From Papio anubis (taxonomy: Eukaryota > Chordata > Mammalia > Primates > Cercopithecidae), in NCBI RefSeq assembly GCF_008728515.1, contig NC_044996.1:102555287-102619286 (forward strand): 64,000 nt of DNA, read 5' to 3'. The translations under genes and the position numbers were made by a program. Every line of letters begins with the position of its first letter. Position 1 is the stretch's first letter. Positions 11,480 to 22,282 of the stretch are shown in pieces. The notes beneath the pieces are model-generated. The model did no database searches, had not been told where the DNA came from, and saw only the letters and a program-made list of their open reading frames with translations.

Positions 11480-13632
11480 TTTGTATGAAAAGTCAGATAG
11501 CTGTCTCTCTGTGATTGATCCCTGATGCCTTATCTAGTTTATTTTTTTGGTCATGTTTCCTGGATGGTCTTGATGCTTGTGTATGTTCATTGGTGTCTCG
11601 GCATTGAACAATCAGATATTTATTTTAGTCTTTGCAGTCTGGACTTGCTTTTACCCATCCTTCTTGGGAAGGTTTTCCAGGTATTCGAAGGGACTTAGGT
11701 ATTGTGATCTAACTTACTGGCTGCTGTAGCTATATCTGCATTAGGGGGCACCCCAAGTCCAGTAACATTGTGGATCTTGCAGACTGGTAAAGATACTGCC
11801 TTGGTGGTCTTGAATAAGATCTGGAAGAATTCTCTGGATCACCATGGAGAGATTCTTATTGTCTTCCCTTACTTTCTTCCAAATCTCTCTCTCTCCGTGA
11901 TGAGTTGCCTGGAGCTGGGGGAGGGGAGACACAAGGACCCCTGCGGCCACCACCACTGGGACTGTGCTGGGTGAGTCCTGAAGCCAGCACAGCACTGGGT
12001 CTCACCCAAGGCCCATGGTAACCACTGCCTGGCTACTGCCAATGTTCGCTGAAGGCCCTAGGGCCCTATAATCAACAGGTGGAAAAGCTGTGCAAGCTTG
12101 TGTCCTTCTCTTCAGGGTGGTGAGTTCCTCACAGTCCCAGGTGGGTCCAGAGATGCCACCCAGGAGCCAGAGTCTGGAGTTGGAAACATTAGGAATCTAC
12201 CTGGTGCTCTGTTCTACTGTGTCTGAGCTGGCACCCAAGCCACAAGACAAAATCCTTCCCACTTTTCCCTCCCCTTCCACAAACAGAGGAATTTCTCCCC
12301 ATGGCCACCATTACCTCAGGTCTAGATTATATACTGGCTACTACTGCTGATGTTCATTCAAGGCACTAGGGCTCTTCAGTCAGCTTGTGCTGATTGCTGC
12401 CTGGTCTGGGACTCTACTTTCAGAGCAGTGGGCTCCCCTTTGGCCCAGGGCAGGTTCAGATGCTATAGAAGAGCCAAGGCCTGGAATCAGGGGCCCCAGG
12501 AGGCTGCTTGTTGCTCTACCCCACTGTGGCTGAGTTGATACCTAAGCTACAAGACAAAGTCCCCTTACTCTTCCATCTCCTTTTCTCAAGCAGAAGGAGT
12601 CCCTCTCCATTGCCACCACAACTAGAAATGTGCTGGGTCACACTTAAAACCAATACATCTCTGAGTCTCACCCAAGGTCCATAGCGAGTATTCCCTAGGT
12701 GCCACTGCTGCTGATTATTCAGGGCCCAAGGGCTCTTCAGTCAGCAAACAATGAATTCTTTCAGGACTGAGCCCTTCCCTTCAAGGAAGTTGGTTCCCTT
12801 CTGGGCCACAGTGTGTCTAGAAATGTCTTCAGGGTGCTAGGGCCTTAAATGGGGGTCTTGGGCCTCTGCCTGCTGCCCTATCCTACTGTGGCTGATCTGG
12901 TATCCAAGTTGTAAGAATAAGTCCTCTTTACTCTTTCCTCTCCTCTTTTCAAATGGAAGGAAGGAGTCTCTCCCGGAGCTGTGAGCTGCACTGCCTGGGG
13001 TTGGGGGAGGGGTAGCTCAAGCACTCCCCTGGCCACCCCGGTTGGTGTCTCACGGGGTGATATGGCCCCCAAGTCCACTCGCTGTGAGCCCAGCATAACA
13101 CCAGGACTTGTCTAGAAATTGCAATTCTTGTGGTTTAGACTGCATTTCAAGTTTATTTAGAACCTCAGAGCACTTTAACCTGGAGCAGCAAGGCTTGCCA
13201 GAACTCAGCTTCCAACTGCTGGGATGGGCAATTCCTCTCTGGCTAGGGCTTGTCTAAATGTTCCCTCTGAGTGCTGGCTGAGTTTTTCCCAGTATTGCTT
13301 TCCACTGTGACAGGGCAGCACTGAGTTCCAACGCAAAGTCCCACGATCACTGTGCTCTCCCTACCCCAAGTACACAGATTTTTCTCTTTGTGCCACACAG
13401 CTACTGCCAGGGTATGGGGGAGGGTTGGCATTGGCAATTCAAGACTGTCTTTCTTACCCTCTTCAGTGACTTTCAGTGATAGGAAGTTAAAACCAGGTAT
13501 TGTGATCACTCACCTGATTTTTGGTTCTTATGAAGGTGCTTTTTTGTGTGCATAGTTGTTCAAGTTGGTTTTCCTGTGGGGAGGACAATCGGTAGAGGTT
13601 TCTATTCAGCTGTCTTGCTCCACTTTCCTCCA
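11480..13632 (-). promoter_or_regulatory. L1 5' UTR with tandem units
   Basis: The presumed internal-promoter region of the 5951-13632 LINE-1 is more GC-rich than its surroundings. It contains at least three collinear, diverged copies of one unit. The word GGGCTCTTCAGTCAGC is exact at 12369 and 12730, with a diverged version at 12061. The block ACAAGACAAAGTCC is at 12549, with variants at 12242 and 12911. Both anchors give the same spacings, about 307-308 and 361-362 bp. A CCAC-rich segment with a GGGGGAGGGG core brackets the array near 11920 and 13005. Present activity is not expected. Confidence 0.75.
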
Positions 13633-13640
13633 GAGTAGAT

Positions 13641-13850
13641 ACGACACGGTGGTTAAGGAGAAGGAAGTGTCAAGGATGACTCTTCAATTTTGATTTGTAC
13701 AGTCTCATACATGAGGAGACACTGAAAGAGGATTAAATTTGGGGTAGAGAGTTTGGAGATTATCAGTGCTGTGTTGAACTTGTTGAATTTGAGATACCTT
13801 TGAGCCATTGAAATGAAGAAGCTGAGCAGAGAGTTAGATATGGAGGCCTA
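13641..13850 (-). mobile_element. Old L2-like repeat, fragment 3
   Basis: Right after the L1 duplication the order of the same repeat resumes: GTCAAGGATGACTC, a TTTGGAGATT block, GAATTTGAGATACC and GAGAGTTAGATATGGA. Together with fragments 1 and 2 this shows one old element split by the Alu and the L1. Confidence 0.6.
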
Positions 13851-15089
13851 GGACTCAAAAAGCAAATCTGGGCAAGAAGACCCAGTAAGATCAGCTTTAT
13901 CCCTTGGCCAGAACACCATCAGTCTCAACCAGATTCAAGACAGGCCTAAACAGCACCTGTTTCTAGTGGACTCCTCCTCCACTATAAAATAGGCCCACAG
14001 GGCTCAGAGTACTCCAGGCAAGACAATATTTACAACAGAACTCAACATTGTGAAGGCCATTGGTATCAACTGTCACTCTCAATACAATTGATGCCCCATC
14101 TTCTTCTAAGAGACCATATTAAGACTAATTCTTTGTCCTTCCTATTCTATCAACCTCCCTCCCATGTGTGTTTTCATCAGTTACTACCAGAAGTCCAAAT
14201 CTCCCAGATCATCCATCATCATCTAGACTTTCTCTCCATCCACCTCCATGCAGGTGCAAGTCTGATATCATCTCTCACATTTCCATGATCCTGAGTTCCA
14301 CATCCTCTGAAATTCAAGGCCTGTCACCAGCACAATTCCCTGTTTCCTTTACTTTATCTCTTAATGTTCCCTTCACCTTCTTGTTTTAATTATAATCTGG
14401 CTGTTTCCTAAGGACAATAATGGATTTTTCTGCATCCCTTTTACATGCTACTTATAGGACCTCAAGGTAAGATAGGTGTCCTTGTCACTTCCAAATCATT
14501 TTACCTTCATTCTCCACCAAAAGTCACAGGTCTTTGAATTGCACTGCCCCAGACCTCACAATTCCTAGTTTATTATTTTAGCAGTCATTGTATACTGCAC
14601 TCCTAGTTACTCAGCCTCATTCATATTGGAAAATATCCTTAATCTGAACTCAAATGTCATAACCACAGTCATCTATGTTTCTAGCTCATAATTCTATTAC
14701 CCTCATTTCAACTATTCTTAAATCCTATCAGAACCACTATCTAAGTGGGCCTTCATCACTGCTGCCTAGCAAATGTGCCTTCTTTCGCTGGTAAAGTTGC
14801 TGTGATACTTGTTGAGAAGTCTATTTCCTATCTTCTTTCCCCTTTTCCAATCCTTCATCATATTCATATTTTCATACTTTTTTATTGTCATCAAATCTAC
14901 AACCTCTTCTACCAGAACTGATATTCTCTCTGTGCCACCCGTAAAAAATAAGGAATAACAATGATGACTAATCTTATACTGTAAACCTCCTCCTCTGTAC
15001 CACCTGATATTTTTGCTCTGGAAATTATCCCCTCTTTAGAGGATCACCCCCATCATCACAACTTCCTCTTTCTGTCTTCATTTTGTTCT
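13851..15089. other. C/T-rich unassigned DNA, perhaps 5' part of a plus-strand L2-like copy
   Basis: Plus strand is rich in C and T with many CTTC and CCTC words. It leads directly into the better recognised L2-like 3' part at 15090, so it may be a more diverged upstream part of that copy. No gene is visible. Confidence 0.35.
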
Positions 15090-15759
15090 TTATAAAGAAG
15101 CTGCAGTGATTTTTTTTTTTTAAAACTATAAATCAGTTTACTTCACTCCCCTGTTCAAAATTGTCTAGTGGTTTCCTATCACATTTAGATAACAATCGAA
15201 ATTATGACTACAACCCAAAAAAGTCTGCCTATCTTTCTGACCCCATTTTTTACCCCTCCGCACATTGCCCAGTCTACTCCCATCTTCTTGCAATCAGTTG
15301 AACATGAACAATCCAAATTCATTCTTGTCTCAGGACCTTTCTGTTTGTTGTACTTCCTTTCTGGAATGCTACTCCTATATACACTCTCATTCTTACTTCT
15401 TCTCTTCAATTAGATCTCTGCTCAAATATCACCTTCTCAGACAGACATTCTCTGAACATCCTATTTAAAAGAGCCACCATTCACCTGTCCTACATCATGT
15501 TACTCTCTATTCCATTACCTTGCTCGACAGTATACAGAAAACTTTCACTAGCAGGAACTATTTTATTTTATTTTATTTTTTTCCTGGTTTTGTCTATCTC
15601 TTCCCTAGAATATCATCCCCATTGAGGCTGAAACTTTATATTTTGTTAACACTTGCATTCTAAGAGTCTCAGTGGTATCAGCATTGTAGGCACTCATAAA
15701 CATATTAGTTTGTGAATAAATACATTAATGAAAGAGTCAATACATAAATGAATGAATGC
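15090..15759 (+). mobile_element. L2-like 3' end
   Basis: Plus-strand order matches the 3' part of the same repeat type: CACTCCCCTGTTCAAAATTG, GGTTTCCTATCACATT, CTGCTCAAATATCACCTTCT, a short TTTAAAAGAGCCACC, GAATATCATCCCCATTGAGG, and a terminus AATAAATACATTAATGAA with AATGAATGAATG. It faces the minus-strand fragments on both sides. A short (TTTTA)n run lies at 15563-15582. Confidence 0.6.
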
Positions 15760-15769
15760 AATTGTTAAA

Positions 15770-15938
15770 GTCCACTGAGGAACAGATTTTTGGAGAAAGA
15801 CAATAATTTTAATGGTGGACTAGTTGTGTTTGAGATTCTGCTGAAGTATCCAGGTAAGGATGTCTAGAAGATAATTGTCAATCTGGAATTTGGAAGAATT
15901 TTCACAGTGAGAAATAAAGAATTGAAAAAGACAGTTTT
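15770..15938 (-). mobile_element. Old L2-like repeat, possible fragment 4
   Basis: Weak similarity to the section of the minus-strand L2-like element expected after fragment 3 (AGATAATTGTCAATCTGGAA, then a GTGAGAAATAAAG block). Assignment rests mainly on order. Confidence 0.3.
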
Positions 15939-16421
15939 ATTCGTTTCCTATTGCTGCTGTAACAAATCACCACAAACTTAGTGGTTCCAAATAACACAAA
16001 TTTATCATCTGGGAGTAAGGGAAGTCGGAAATCCTAAAGTCAAGGTGTAGGTAGGGCTGAATTCCCTTTGGAGTCTCTAGAGGAAAATCTATTTCTTTGC
16101 CTTTTCCACCTTCTAGAGATTGTCCACTTTCCTTGGCTATGGCCCCTTCCACCATGTTCAAAGCAAGCAATCTAATCTCTCCTCTCTCACCTCTGCTTCA
16201 ATATTATATCTCCTGCTATGACTCTAACTCTCTTGCTTCTCTTTAATAAAGATCTTTGTGATTACATTTGACCCACCTGGATAATACAGGCATATCTCCC
16301 CATCTCAAAATCCTTAACATAATCACATCTGCAAACTCCCTTTTACCATGCAAAATTTGCAGATCCCAGGGATTAGGACATATGGACCTCTGTGGGATGG
16401 ATATATCCTGTCTACCATGGA
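15939..16421 (-). mobile_element. Old MaLR-like LTR
   Basis: The left end reads TTTCCTATTGCTGCTGTAAC, CACCACAAACTTAGTGG and ACACAAATTTATCATCT; the right end has TTGTGATTACATTTGACCC, GGATTAGGACATATGGA and TGTCTACCATGG. In reverse complement these match landmarks of MLT1-type LTRs, including the 3' GTAATTTGTTACAGCAGCAA block. No target duplication was clear. Confidence 0.6.
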
Positions 16422-16424
16422 AGT

Positions 16425-16735
16425 TAATGAAATAAGCTCATGGATTATCTACAAGAGACTGAAGAGCTTGATATTGAGTAGTCTTTAGATAGCTGAATAA
16501 GTACCAAAATATTTGAATGCTGTGGAAGCAAAGGAAATAGAGAGTTTCAAGAAGAAAAGATTGGTAGTCCACATGGTCAAATGCTGGAGAAGCATTGACA
16601 AAGAAAAAAAGAAAAAATAAGTTTCAGGGTCTGGTAATTAGGATATCACGGGTGGTTTTCCAAGAAACAATTTCTGTCAAGTCTTGGTGAGGGGAAGCCA
16701 GATTTTAAGTAACTGATAAATAAATGAGCATTTAA
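16425..16735 (-). mobile_element. Old L2-like repeat, fragment 5
   Basis: Blocks AGAGTTTCAAGAAGAA, GTCAAATGCTGGAGAAGCAT and AATTAGGATATCACGGGTGG follow the order of the far 5' part of the same repeat (GTCAAATGCTGCTGA region). It lies where fragment 4 would continue once the LTR is removed. Confidence 0.5.
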
Positions 16736-17417
16736 AAAATAGTTATTAAGCCTCTTCCTATTAAGAAAAATGATTTGGTGACAGCTATTGTGGCAAGTGA
16801 AAGTCGAAGAGATAATCTAGAGTAAGAAACAATGTCATCATTCAGCTAATATCTATTTTTCTAAGGAGAGTGAGAGTAAACATTTCAACTCTTCTTTCCA
16901 CATGAAGAAACAGGCAGGAACAAAACTGACTCAGTGGCGTGGAGAGAAGCAGAGGCGAACAAGAACATTGGTTTATGCTAGCTTAAAAGGTCACTGCCAT
17001 GTAAGGGTTCCCTGTCGGCAAATTAGCTGCAAACTCCACTCCTGATTCAATGTAATGGATTTTAAAGCTGATGCCCTGCCAAATTGATTTATAAGATGAA
17101 TTGTTGCTGAAGCTGAGTTGAACATTTGAGTTCTGGGTATAAATGGGCATCATACCCTCCTCCAGCCTGATTCTGCTGCTTGCTTGCCACCTTTCCCTCT
17201 TCTCTTCCATCCTGCAATCTATAATTGCTGAGGGAGGACCTGGGATGGAAGAATGGGAAAACAAATGGGGCCAAAGAAACCTGGAGGCAGAGATCTTTTT
17301 GTAATGAAAATGTCACTGAATAAATGTACCAAAGCAGTCTATTTTCAACATAGTTATCACAATAAATTTTCCTTTAGATCAATACCAATGAAATTCAGAT
17401 TACAGTGTCTTTGGTAA
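16736..17417. other. Unassigned DNA
   Basis: No recognised repeat or gene. Minus-strand frames of 75 and 93 codons at 16983-17316 overlap in different frames and show no domain. Confidence 0.4.
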
Positions 17418-17545
17418 CAGACTCTTCAGATAGACTTCTCCACTGACTAGCTGTATTACCTTGAGAAAGTTGCTTAACTTCTCTGGGCTTCACTTTTCTC
17501 ATCTGTAAAACTAGAATCATCATAATAGCTAATCTTCACAGATGA
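17418..17545 (+). mobile_element. MIR
   Basis: The core reads ACTAGCTGTATTACCTTGAG, GTTGCTTAACTTCTCTGGGC and CTCATCTGTAAAACTAGAAT, the usual MIR order (tRNA-derived SINE core). Confidence 0.85.
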
Positions 17546-17619
17546 ACTGAAAGAAAGCAAAGTGATAGTAATAATAACATTGATTCAAATAATAGCTGCT
17601 ACTGAGAACAGTAAGGATC

Positions 17620-17765
17620 AGGCAAAGTCATACAAGCATTTTGTATGTATTAGCTCATTTATTACACAACCTTATGAGATATGTATTATTTTGGTCTCCA
17701 TTTTACAGATTAGAGCTCTGAGGCGTACAGAATTAAATACCCAGCTAGTGAGTAGAAGAGCCAAT
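17620..17765 (-). mobile_element. MIR
   Basis: TTAGCTCATTTATTACACAA, CCTTATGAGATATGTATTAT and CTCCATTTTACAGATTAG, then AGCTAGTGAGTAG, are the reverse complement of the MIR core. Two MIRs thus face each other 75 bp apart. Confidence 0.8.
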
Positions 17766-17964
17766 TTCATGATAGGTGCACAATGAATGATGAGTAATCA
17801 TGAAAAGAATAATGTTGATTTTAGAATCAACTGCCCAGAGCCCTGGCAGAGTGGGATTATTTGTATGAGAAAATGATTGTTTCGAATCTTTTAAATAAAT
17901 ACGTTTAGTTTCAATGATATCCTTTTAATTTACTGATACTTCATCTCTTTTCAACAAAAGCATT

Positions 17965-18500
17965 TGATATAGTTTGGATGTTTGTCCCCTCCAAATCTAA
18001 TGTCAAAATGCAATTCCCAATGTTGGAAGTGGGGCCCAGTGGAAGGTTTTTGGGTGATGGGAATGGATCCCTCAGGAATGGCTTAGCATCATCCTCTTGG
18101 TGATGAATGAGTTCCTGCTTTGTTAGTTCACATGAGATCTGTTTGTTTAAAAGAGTATGGGCTGGGCACGGTGGCTCACGCCTGTAATCCCAGCACTTTG
18201 GGAGACCGAGGCATGCGGATCACGAGGTCAGGAGATCGAGACCATCCTGGCTAACACGGTGAAACCCCGTCTCTACTAAAAATACAAAAAAAAGCAGCTG
18301 GGCGTGGTGGCAGGTGCCTGTAGTCCCAGCTACTTGGGAGGCTGAGGTAGGAGAATGGCATGAACCCAGAAGGCGGAGCTTGCAGTGAGCCAAGATCATG
18401 CCATTGCACTCCAGTCTGGGCGACAGTGCAAGACTCCATCTCAAAAAAAAAAAAAAAAAAAAAAAAAGTATGGCAGCTTCTCCCTCCCTTTTGCTCCCAC
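17965..18500 (+). mobile_element. MaLR LTR split by an AluY
   Basis: It opens with TGATATAGTTTGGATGTTTG and contains CCCTCCAAATCTAATG, GGATCCCTCAGGAATGGCTT, GGTGATGAATGAGTTC and ACATGAGATCTG, as in MSTD or MLT1A LTRs. It stops at AAAGAGTATGG, resumes after the AluY with GCAGCTTCTCCCTCCC and TTTTGCTCCCAC (18468-18500), then is cut off by a second Alu. The rest of the LTR is missing. Confidence 0.75.
18160..18467 (+). mobile_element. AluY
   Basis: A full-length Alu with the AluY signature GAGATCGAGACCATCCTGGC and GTGAAACCCCGTCTCTACTA, an A-rich linker and a poly(A) tail of about 25. Only a short AGTATGG word is repeated at the right end, so the target duplication is weak or eroded. It sits inside the MaLR LTR. 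Confidence 0.93.
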
Positions 18501-18735
18501 TTTTTTTTTTTTTTTTTTTTTTTTGACAGGGTCTCACTCTGTCACCCAGGCTGGAGTGCAGTGGCATGATCGTGGCTCACAATAGCTTTGACCTGGGCTC
18601 AAGCAATTCTCCCACCTCAGCCTCCCAAGTAGATGGGACCACAGGTGCACGCTACTACACTCAGCTAATTTTTTATTTTTTCATAGAAATGGAGTCTCAC
18701 CATGTTGTGCTGGGATTACAGGTGCAAGCCATCAC
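18501..18735 (-). mobile_element. AluJ-like copy with internal deletion
   Basis: It begins with about 24 T, then GACAGGGTCTCACTCTGTC, GGCTGGAGTGCAGTGGCATG and GCCTCCCAAGTAGATGGGAC. About 60 bases of the left monomer are missing: CACCATGTT runs straight into GTGCTGGGATTACAGG. High divergence from the AluY next to it fits an older AluJ. Confidence 0.88.
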
Positions 18736-19045
18736 GTAGTGGGAGATTGGAAGGAGGGAGAGTACGGTTGGGTATTTATGTTCTTAGCTTTCTTCTTGCA
18801 GGGCCTGTTAGCTGCCATCCCACACAACCCTATAGATCTCTAGGTCTTGATAATGGCTCCCTCCCTTTGGACTCAGGGCTAGCAATAAGTAATAGGCCCA
18901 GGCCCTTTTTACTAGCCCTGGGTACTGTGCCATTGTCAAATGATTTCCCTACATCCTGTCCACCTCTCTGTAAATTGTCCTTTCATTAAACTCTCCCTAC
19001 ATACTAAAGCATGCCTCTGTTTCCTGGTAGGACCTTGATACCCTA
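18736..19045. other. Repeat-like segment of unknown family
   Basis: GGAGATTGGAAGGAGGGAG, TTTGTAAATTG-like and CCTTTCATTAAACTCTCC, then CTCTGTTTCCTGGTAGGACC recall the 3' end of a dispersed mammalian repeat that I cannot name. It starts exactly where the old Alu ends. Confidence 0.35.
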
Positions 19046-19717
19046 AGAAAGACAGCCATGTAAGATTAAATTTAACCTAAGAAAGAATGAAACAAAATTT
19101 AAAATAACAAACAAAATTAAAAACATTGTCTACTCTCAACAGCCATACATACCAGAATTCATTACTTTAAGTAAAAAATAGCAAAGAAGTTTAATAGTTC
19201 AATTTAAAGCTATTTAATTAGAAGTTCAATTAAATAGGATTAATAGACATAAAGCCAGATTGAAGTAACAAAAGGTCTGAATTAGAGAATTATGTATGCA
19301 TTGTTGTCTATGTATAGACAAATATGGATTAATGGCTAAGCACATGTTCTAGAACAGAGGTCCATTTACATACTTGTTACTTTTAGTGAACATTACTGAT
19401 CAGTTCCAATGCTCTCAAACACATGAACTCTAAGTCATTTTGTCTAATAGGATAAATATTTTCCTTGTGTCCTTACTTCTATTATTTTTATACATCAATA
19501 TTCTATTTATAATTCATGTAAGCTCAGCAAAGCTTTACATGATGAGGGATTCTTAAGAGGTACTTAAGACATTTGTGTTGGGTGCTGGATATGTATTTAA
19601 GGTTTCATTGGGAGTAACATTATCTTCAATGCAAGACTTTCAAAACTATTTGATGATATTGATATTAAACAGGCTGTATATGTATTGAGAGAGCTTGATT
19701 GAAGACCCCTCATGTTC
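19046..19717. other. Unassigned DNA
   Basis: A-rich, with TTTAATTAGAAG-type words and no recognised element or gene. Confidence 0.4.
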
Positions 19718-19985
19718 TGATTCTGTGCGGGGAACTAGAAGGGAACCGGGTTCTGGATTCAGATGCTGACATCAGTCATTTATTCCTGTACTCAAATCTC
19801 AGATTTCTACTATAAAACTTTTGGGAAATCTGATTCCCGCCCTCAGATCTTAGTTTCCTCATCTAAAAAACAGGGCCCACATCAAAGTGTAGTTATGTGG
19901 ATAAACTAGCTAAGACATCTCTGACACTCACATATGGGCTGGCCCACGGTATGTATTAAATAATGTGGGGCATTATTATGTAGAA
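19718..19985 (+). mobile_element. Diverged MIR
   Basis: GGTTCTGGATTCAGATGCTG, AACTTTTGGGAAATCTGATT, CTTAGTTTCCTCATCTAAAA and a final CACGGTATGTATTAAATAAT keep the MIR order, with poor match in the middle. Confidence 0.5.
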
Positions 19986-20794
19986 ATTTGATAAAGGGCT
20001 ACCTCTTGCTTCTACTTTATGTTTATAGCACAAGTTATTTCAGGGATTTCTCTTCGTTGCAGTTCTTGCTATATGTATTCTGGGGAAATCAAATGACTCT
20101 GGACTAAGGTCATCTTCCAGCCTCGAGAAAGCACTGAAAGGAAATGGTTTTATGAGCCTGTGAGCAGGTTGTTTGAGCAGGTTGTTTCATGAACAACGCT
20201 TGCAATGGCAGCAACTCAACATGCAGAGCTTTCTCTCTATCTTGATGTTGTGAAATTAGGTATTCACTTATGAATTCACTCACTGTCTTTACCTTAAGTC
20301 AGCTACAAAGTTATCCTCAAATTTTCTTTATTCAGTATTGAAATTAAGAAGGGGGAAGGGATGGTGTTGAGAGGGTAGAAACTTATTTGGTTCTAGAAGG
20401 GTAGTACAATGGCTAACTTGGTTGTTCAGAATGAGTTCTAGATGAAAATAGCCCTGGAGAGTGGTCTTTAGCTAGGTCCTCTGAACTTTATCCTTATAGG
20501 ATTTAAAAGGGCATGTTCAGTACAGGTTGATATCTCTGGGGATTTTAACAAGAGTGGAGCTAATCATAGGTGATAGAGAGTAAATAATTTTCAGAGGAGC
20601 CAAGAAATGAATTAATAATTCACAAGTCTGGTCATGACCTCTCTTCATTATTAAAGTGAATTAAATCAAAATAACATTTGTTAGGTGCAAATAAAAAGAT
20701 GCAGGAGGTGTTATCAAGTAGTATAGTAAAGGATGCATATACTGAAATCAAGATTAGTGCAGATGTGGTAATACTGCAAATTATATTGCAGAGA
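19986..20794. other. Unassigned DNA
   Basis: Contains a small direct repeat (GTTTGAGCAGGTTGTTT region near 20163-20188) but no recognised repeat family or gene. Confidence 0.4.
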
Positions 20795-21265
20795 TTACCA
20801 GACACTATTGGGGCTCTGCCCTGATGCCCTCATATCCCTTTTAACATTTTTGTGAACCCCTCCCCAGTTTTTGGATGATTTTGCCTCTAAGAGCCCATAG
20901 CTTCCATGTTCTTATGAGAGCACGCCTCTTGGCTATTAAGCCACTTTGTCTTGACATACCGAAAGCCTGAAATGTCTGCAAGTTTATATCTTCCAGGGGT
21001 GAGGTGCTTAGCTAATGACTGTTAAGTGTAGGGGAAATTTTAGCTCCTTTGCCTTAGGTCAAGACAAACTCTGAGGATTAACTTATACTCTAGAGCTTTC
21101 CTGTGGGATCAAACTGTGGCTAGGGCTTCACCTGAAATCTCCCCTTTTCCTGTCTTCTTCCTTCTCCCTGTCTAGCTTCCCCACTGCCTTACCAGTTTCT
21201 CCTGGGACCACCTAGTTCATAAATCACACAAAATCCTTCATATTAGGTCTGCTTCTGGGGAACCT
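20795..21265 (+). other. Old dispersed-repeat-like DNA containing the 95-bp donor
   Basis: The right part (CAGTTTCTCCTGGGACCACC and TAGGTCTGCTTCTGGGGAAC) resembles the 3' end of a common, very old dispersed repeat that I cannot name. Bases 20902-20996 reappear inverted at 22283-22377. Confidence 0.4.
20902..20996 (+). repeat. 95-bp inverted duplicate, presumed donor copy
   Basis: Its reverse complement matches 22283-22377 base for base over 95 positions with five mismatches and no gap. The ends are TTCCATGTTC and TATATCTTCCAG. Here it is continuous with its surroundings, whereas the other copy interrupts an L1; that makes this the donor. Confidence 0.95.
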
Positions 21266-21479
21266 CATCTATGTCATATGGGTATTTTTAAAATTTGATG
21301 AGAATACCGAGGACAGAGGAATTCTGAGAGAGGAATGTTTCATGGAAGAAATGATATTTGGGTTGGCATTTGAGTAATAAACAAGTTTCCATAGAGAGAG
21401 GGAAAGGAGAGAGACTCTAGTCAAAGAACTAATATTGCACTAAAGCACTATTAAGAAGTTTAGAAATGAGAATACAGCT

Positions 21480-21567
21480 TAGAGGCAGTTTTCCTGTATT
21501 CTAATCCAGACCCCTTCTCTTAATAGATCATGAACAATTTACTTGATCTCTCTGTGCCTGTTTTCTT
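21480..21567 (+). mobile_element. MIR, left part, interrupted by L1
   Basis: TTACTTGATCTCTCTGTGCC and a preceding ATCATGAACAAT fit the centre of a MIR. The element resumes at 28406 after the L1. The last 16 bases form the left copy of the L1 target duplication. Confidence 0.7.
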
Positions 21568-21922
21568 CTTAAAAATTCCTTAGTGATACATAATTGTACA
21601 TATTTTTGGATTACATGTGATATTTTGATACATGCGTACAATGTGTAAGGATCAAATCTGGGTAACTGAGATATCCATCATGTCAAATATTTATTATTTC
21701 TTTGTGTCGGGAACATTCCAAATCTTCTAGTTATTCTGAAATATACAATAAATTATTGTTAACCATTATCACCCTACAGTGCTACAGTACTAGAACTTGT
21801 TCTTTCTATCTAACTGCATTTTTGTACTCATTAAACCACCTTTCTTTATTTCTCCTCCATGCTACCCTTTCCAGCCTCTGGTAATCACCATTCTAATCTC
21901 TACTTCCATGAGATCAACTATT

Positions 21923-22108
21923 TTAGCTCCCACTTATGAGTGAGAACATTTGATATTTCTGTGCCTGGCTTATCTCACTTAACACAACGTCCCCCAGTTT
22001 CATCCATGTTGCTGAAAATGACAGTATTTCATTCTTTTTTGTGACTGAATAATATTCTCTTGTGTATATATACCACATTTTTTTTTTTTTTTTTGTCCAT
22101 TCATTCAC
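21923..22108 (-). pseudogene. L1 ORF2 C-terminal remnant
   Basis: The frame encodes MWYIYTREYYSVTKKNE, the family's C-terminal signature, in a segment cut short by a stop. It belongs to the 21568-28405 element. It ends about 175 bp before the inverted insert at 22283, which interrupts the upstream part of ORF2. Confidence 0.8.
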
Positions 22109-22282
22109 TGATGGACACTCAGGTTGCTTCTATATCTTGGCTATTGTAAATAGTGCTACAATAAACATGGGAGTGCAGATATGTCTTTGATATACTGATT
22201 TCCTTTCTTTAGGATATATACCCAGCAGGGATTGCTGAATCATATGGTAGATCGATTTTTAGTTTTTAAAGGAACCTCTATA

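Larger units (their letters stand above)
5951..13632 (-). mobile_element. Complete LINE-1 (L1MA-like), broken ORFs
   Basis: A whole L1 in minus orientation: oligo(T) and 3' UTR at 5951-6390, ORF2 remnants to about 10.0 kb, ORF1 remnants to about 11.4 kb, then a long 5' UTR to 13632. The 8-bp word GAGTAGAT occurs at both ends (5944-5951 and 13633-13640) and fits a target-site duplication; joining the outer flanks restores continuity of the older L2-like repeat. The 3' UTR (GATATTTTGATACAGGCA, ACAATGTGTAA) matches my recollection of L1MA families. At 7.7 kb it is longer than the usual 6-kb element because the 5' UTR is about 2.1 kb and contains tandem units. All frames carry stops and shifts, so it is a dead copy. 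Confidence 0.9.

Noticed and set aside
11768..12538. Plus-strand frames in a GC-richer region, as possible exons
   Set aside because: The region is the antisense of the L1 5' UTR tandem units; GC content comes from the L1 promoter.
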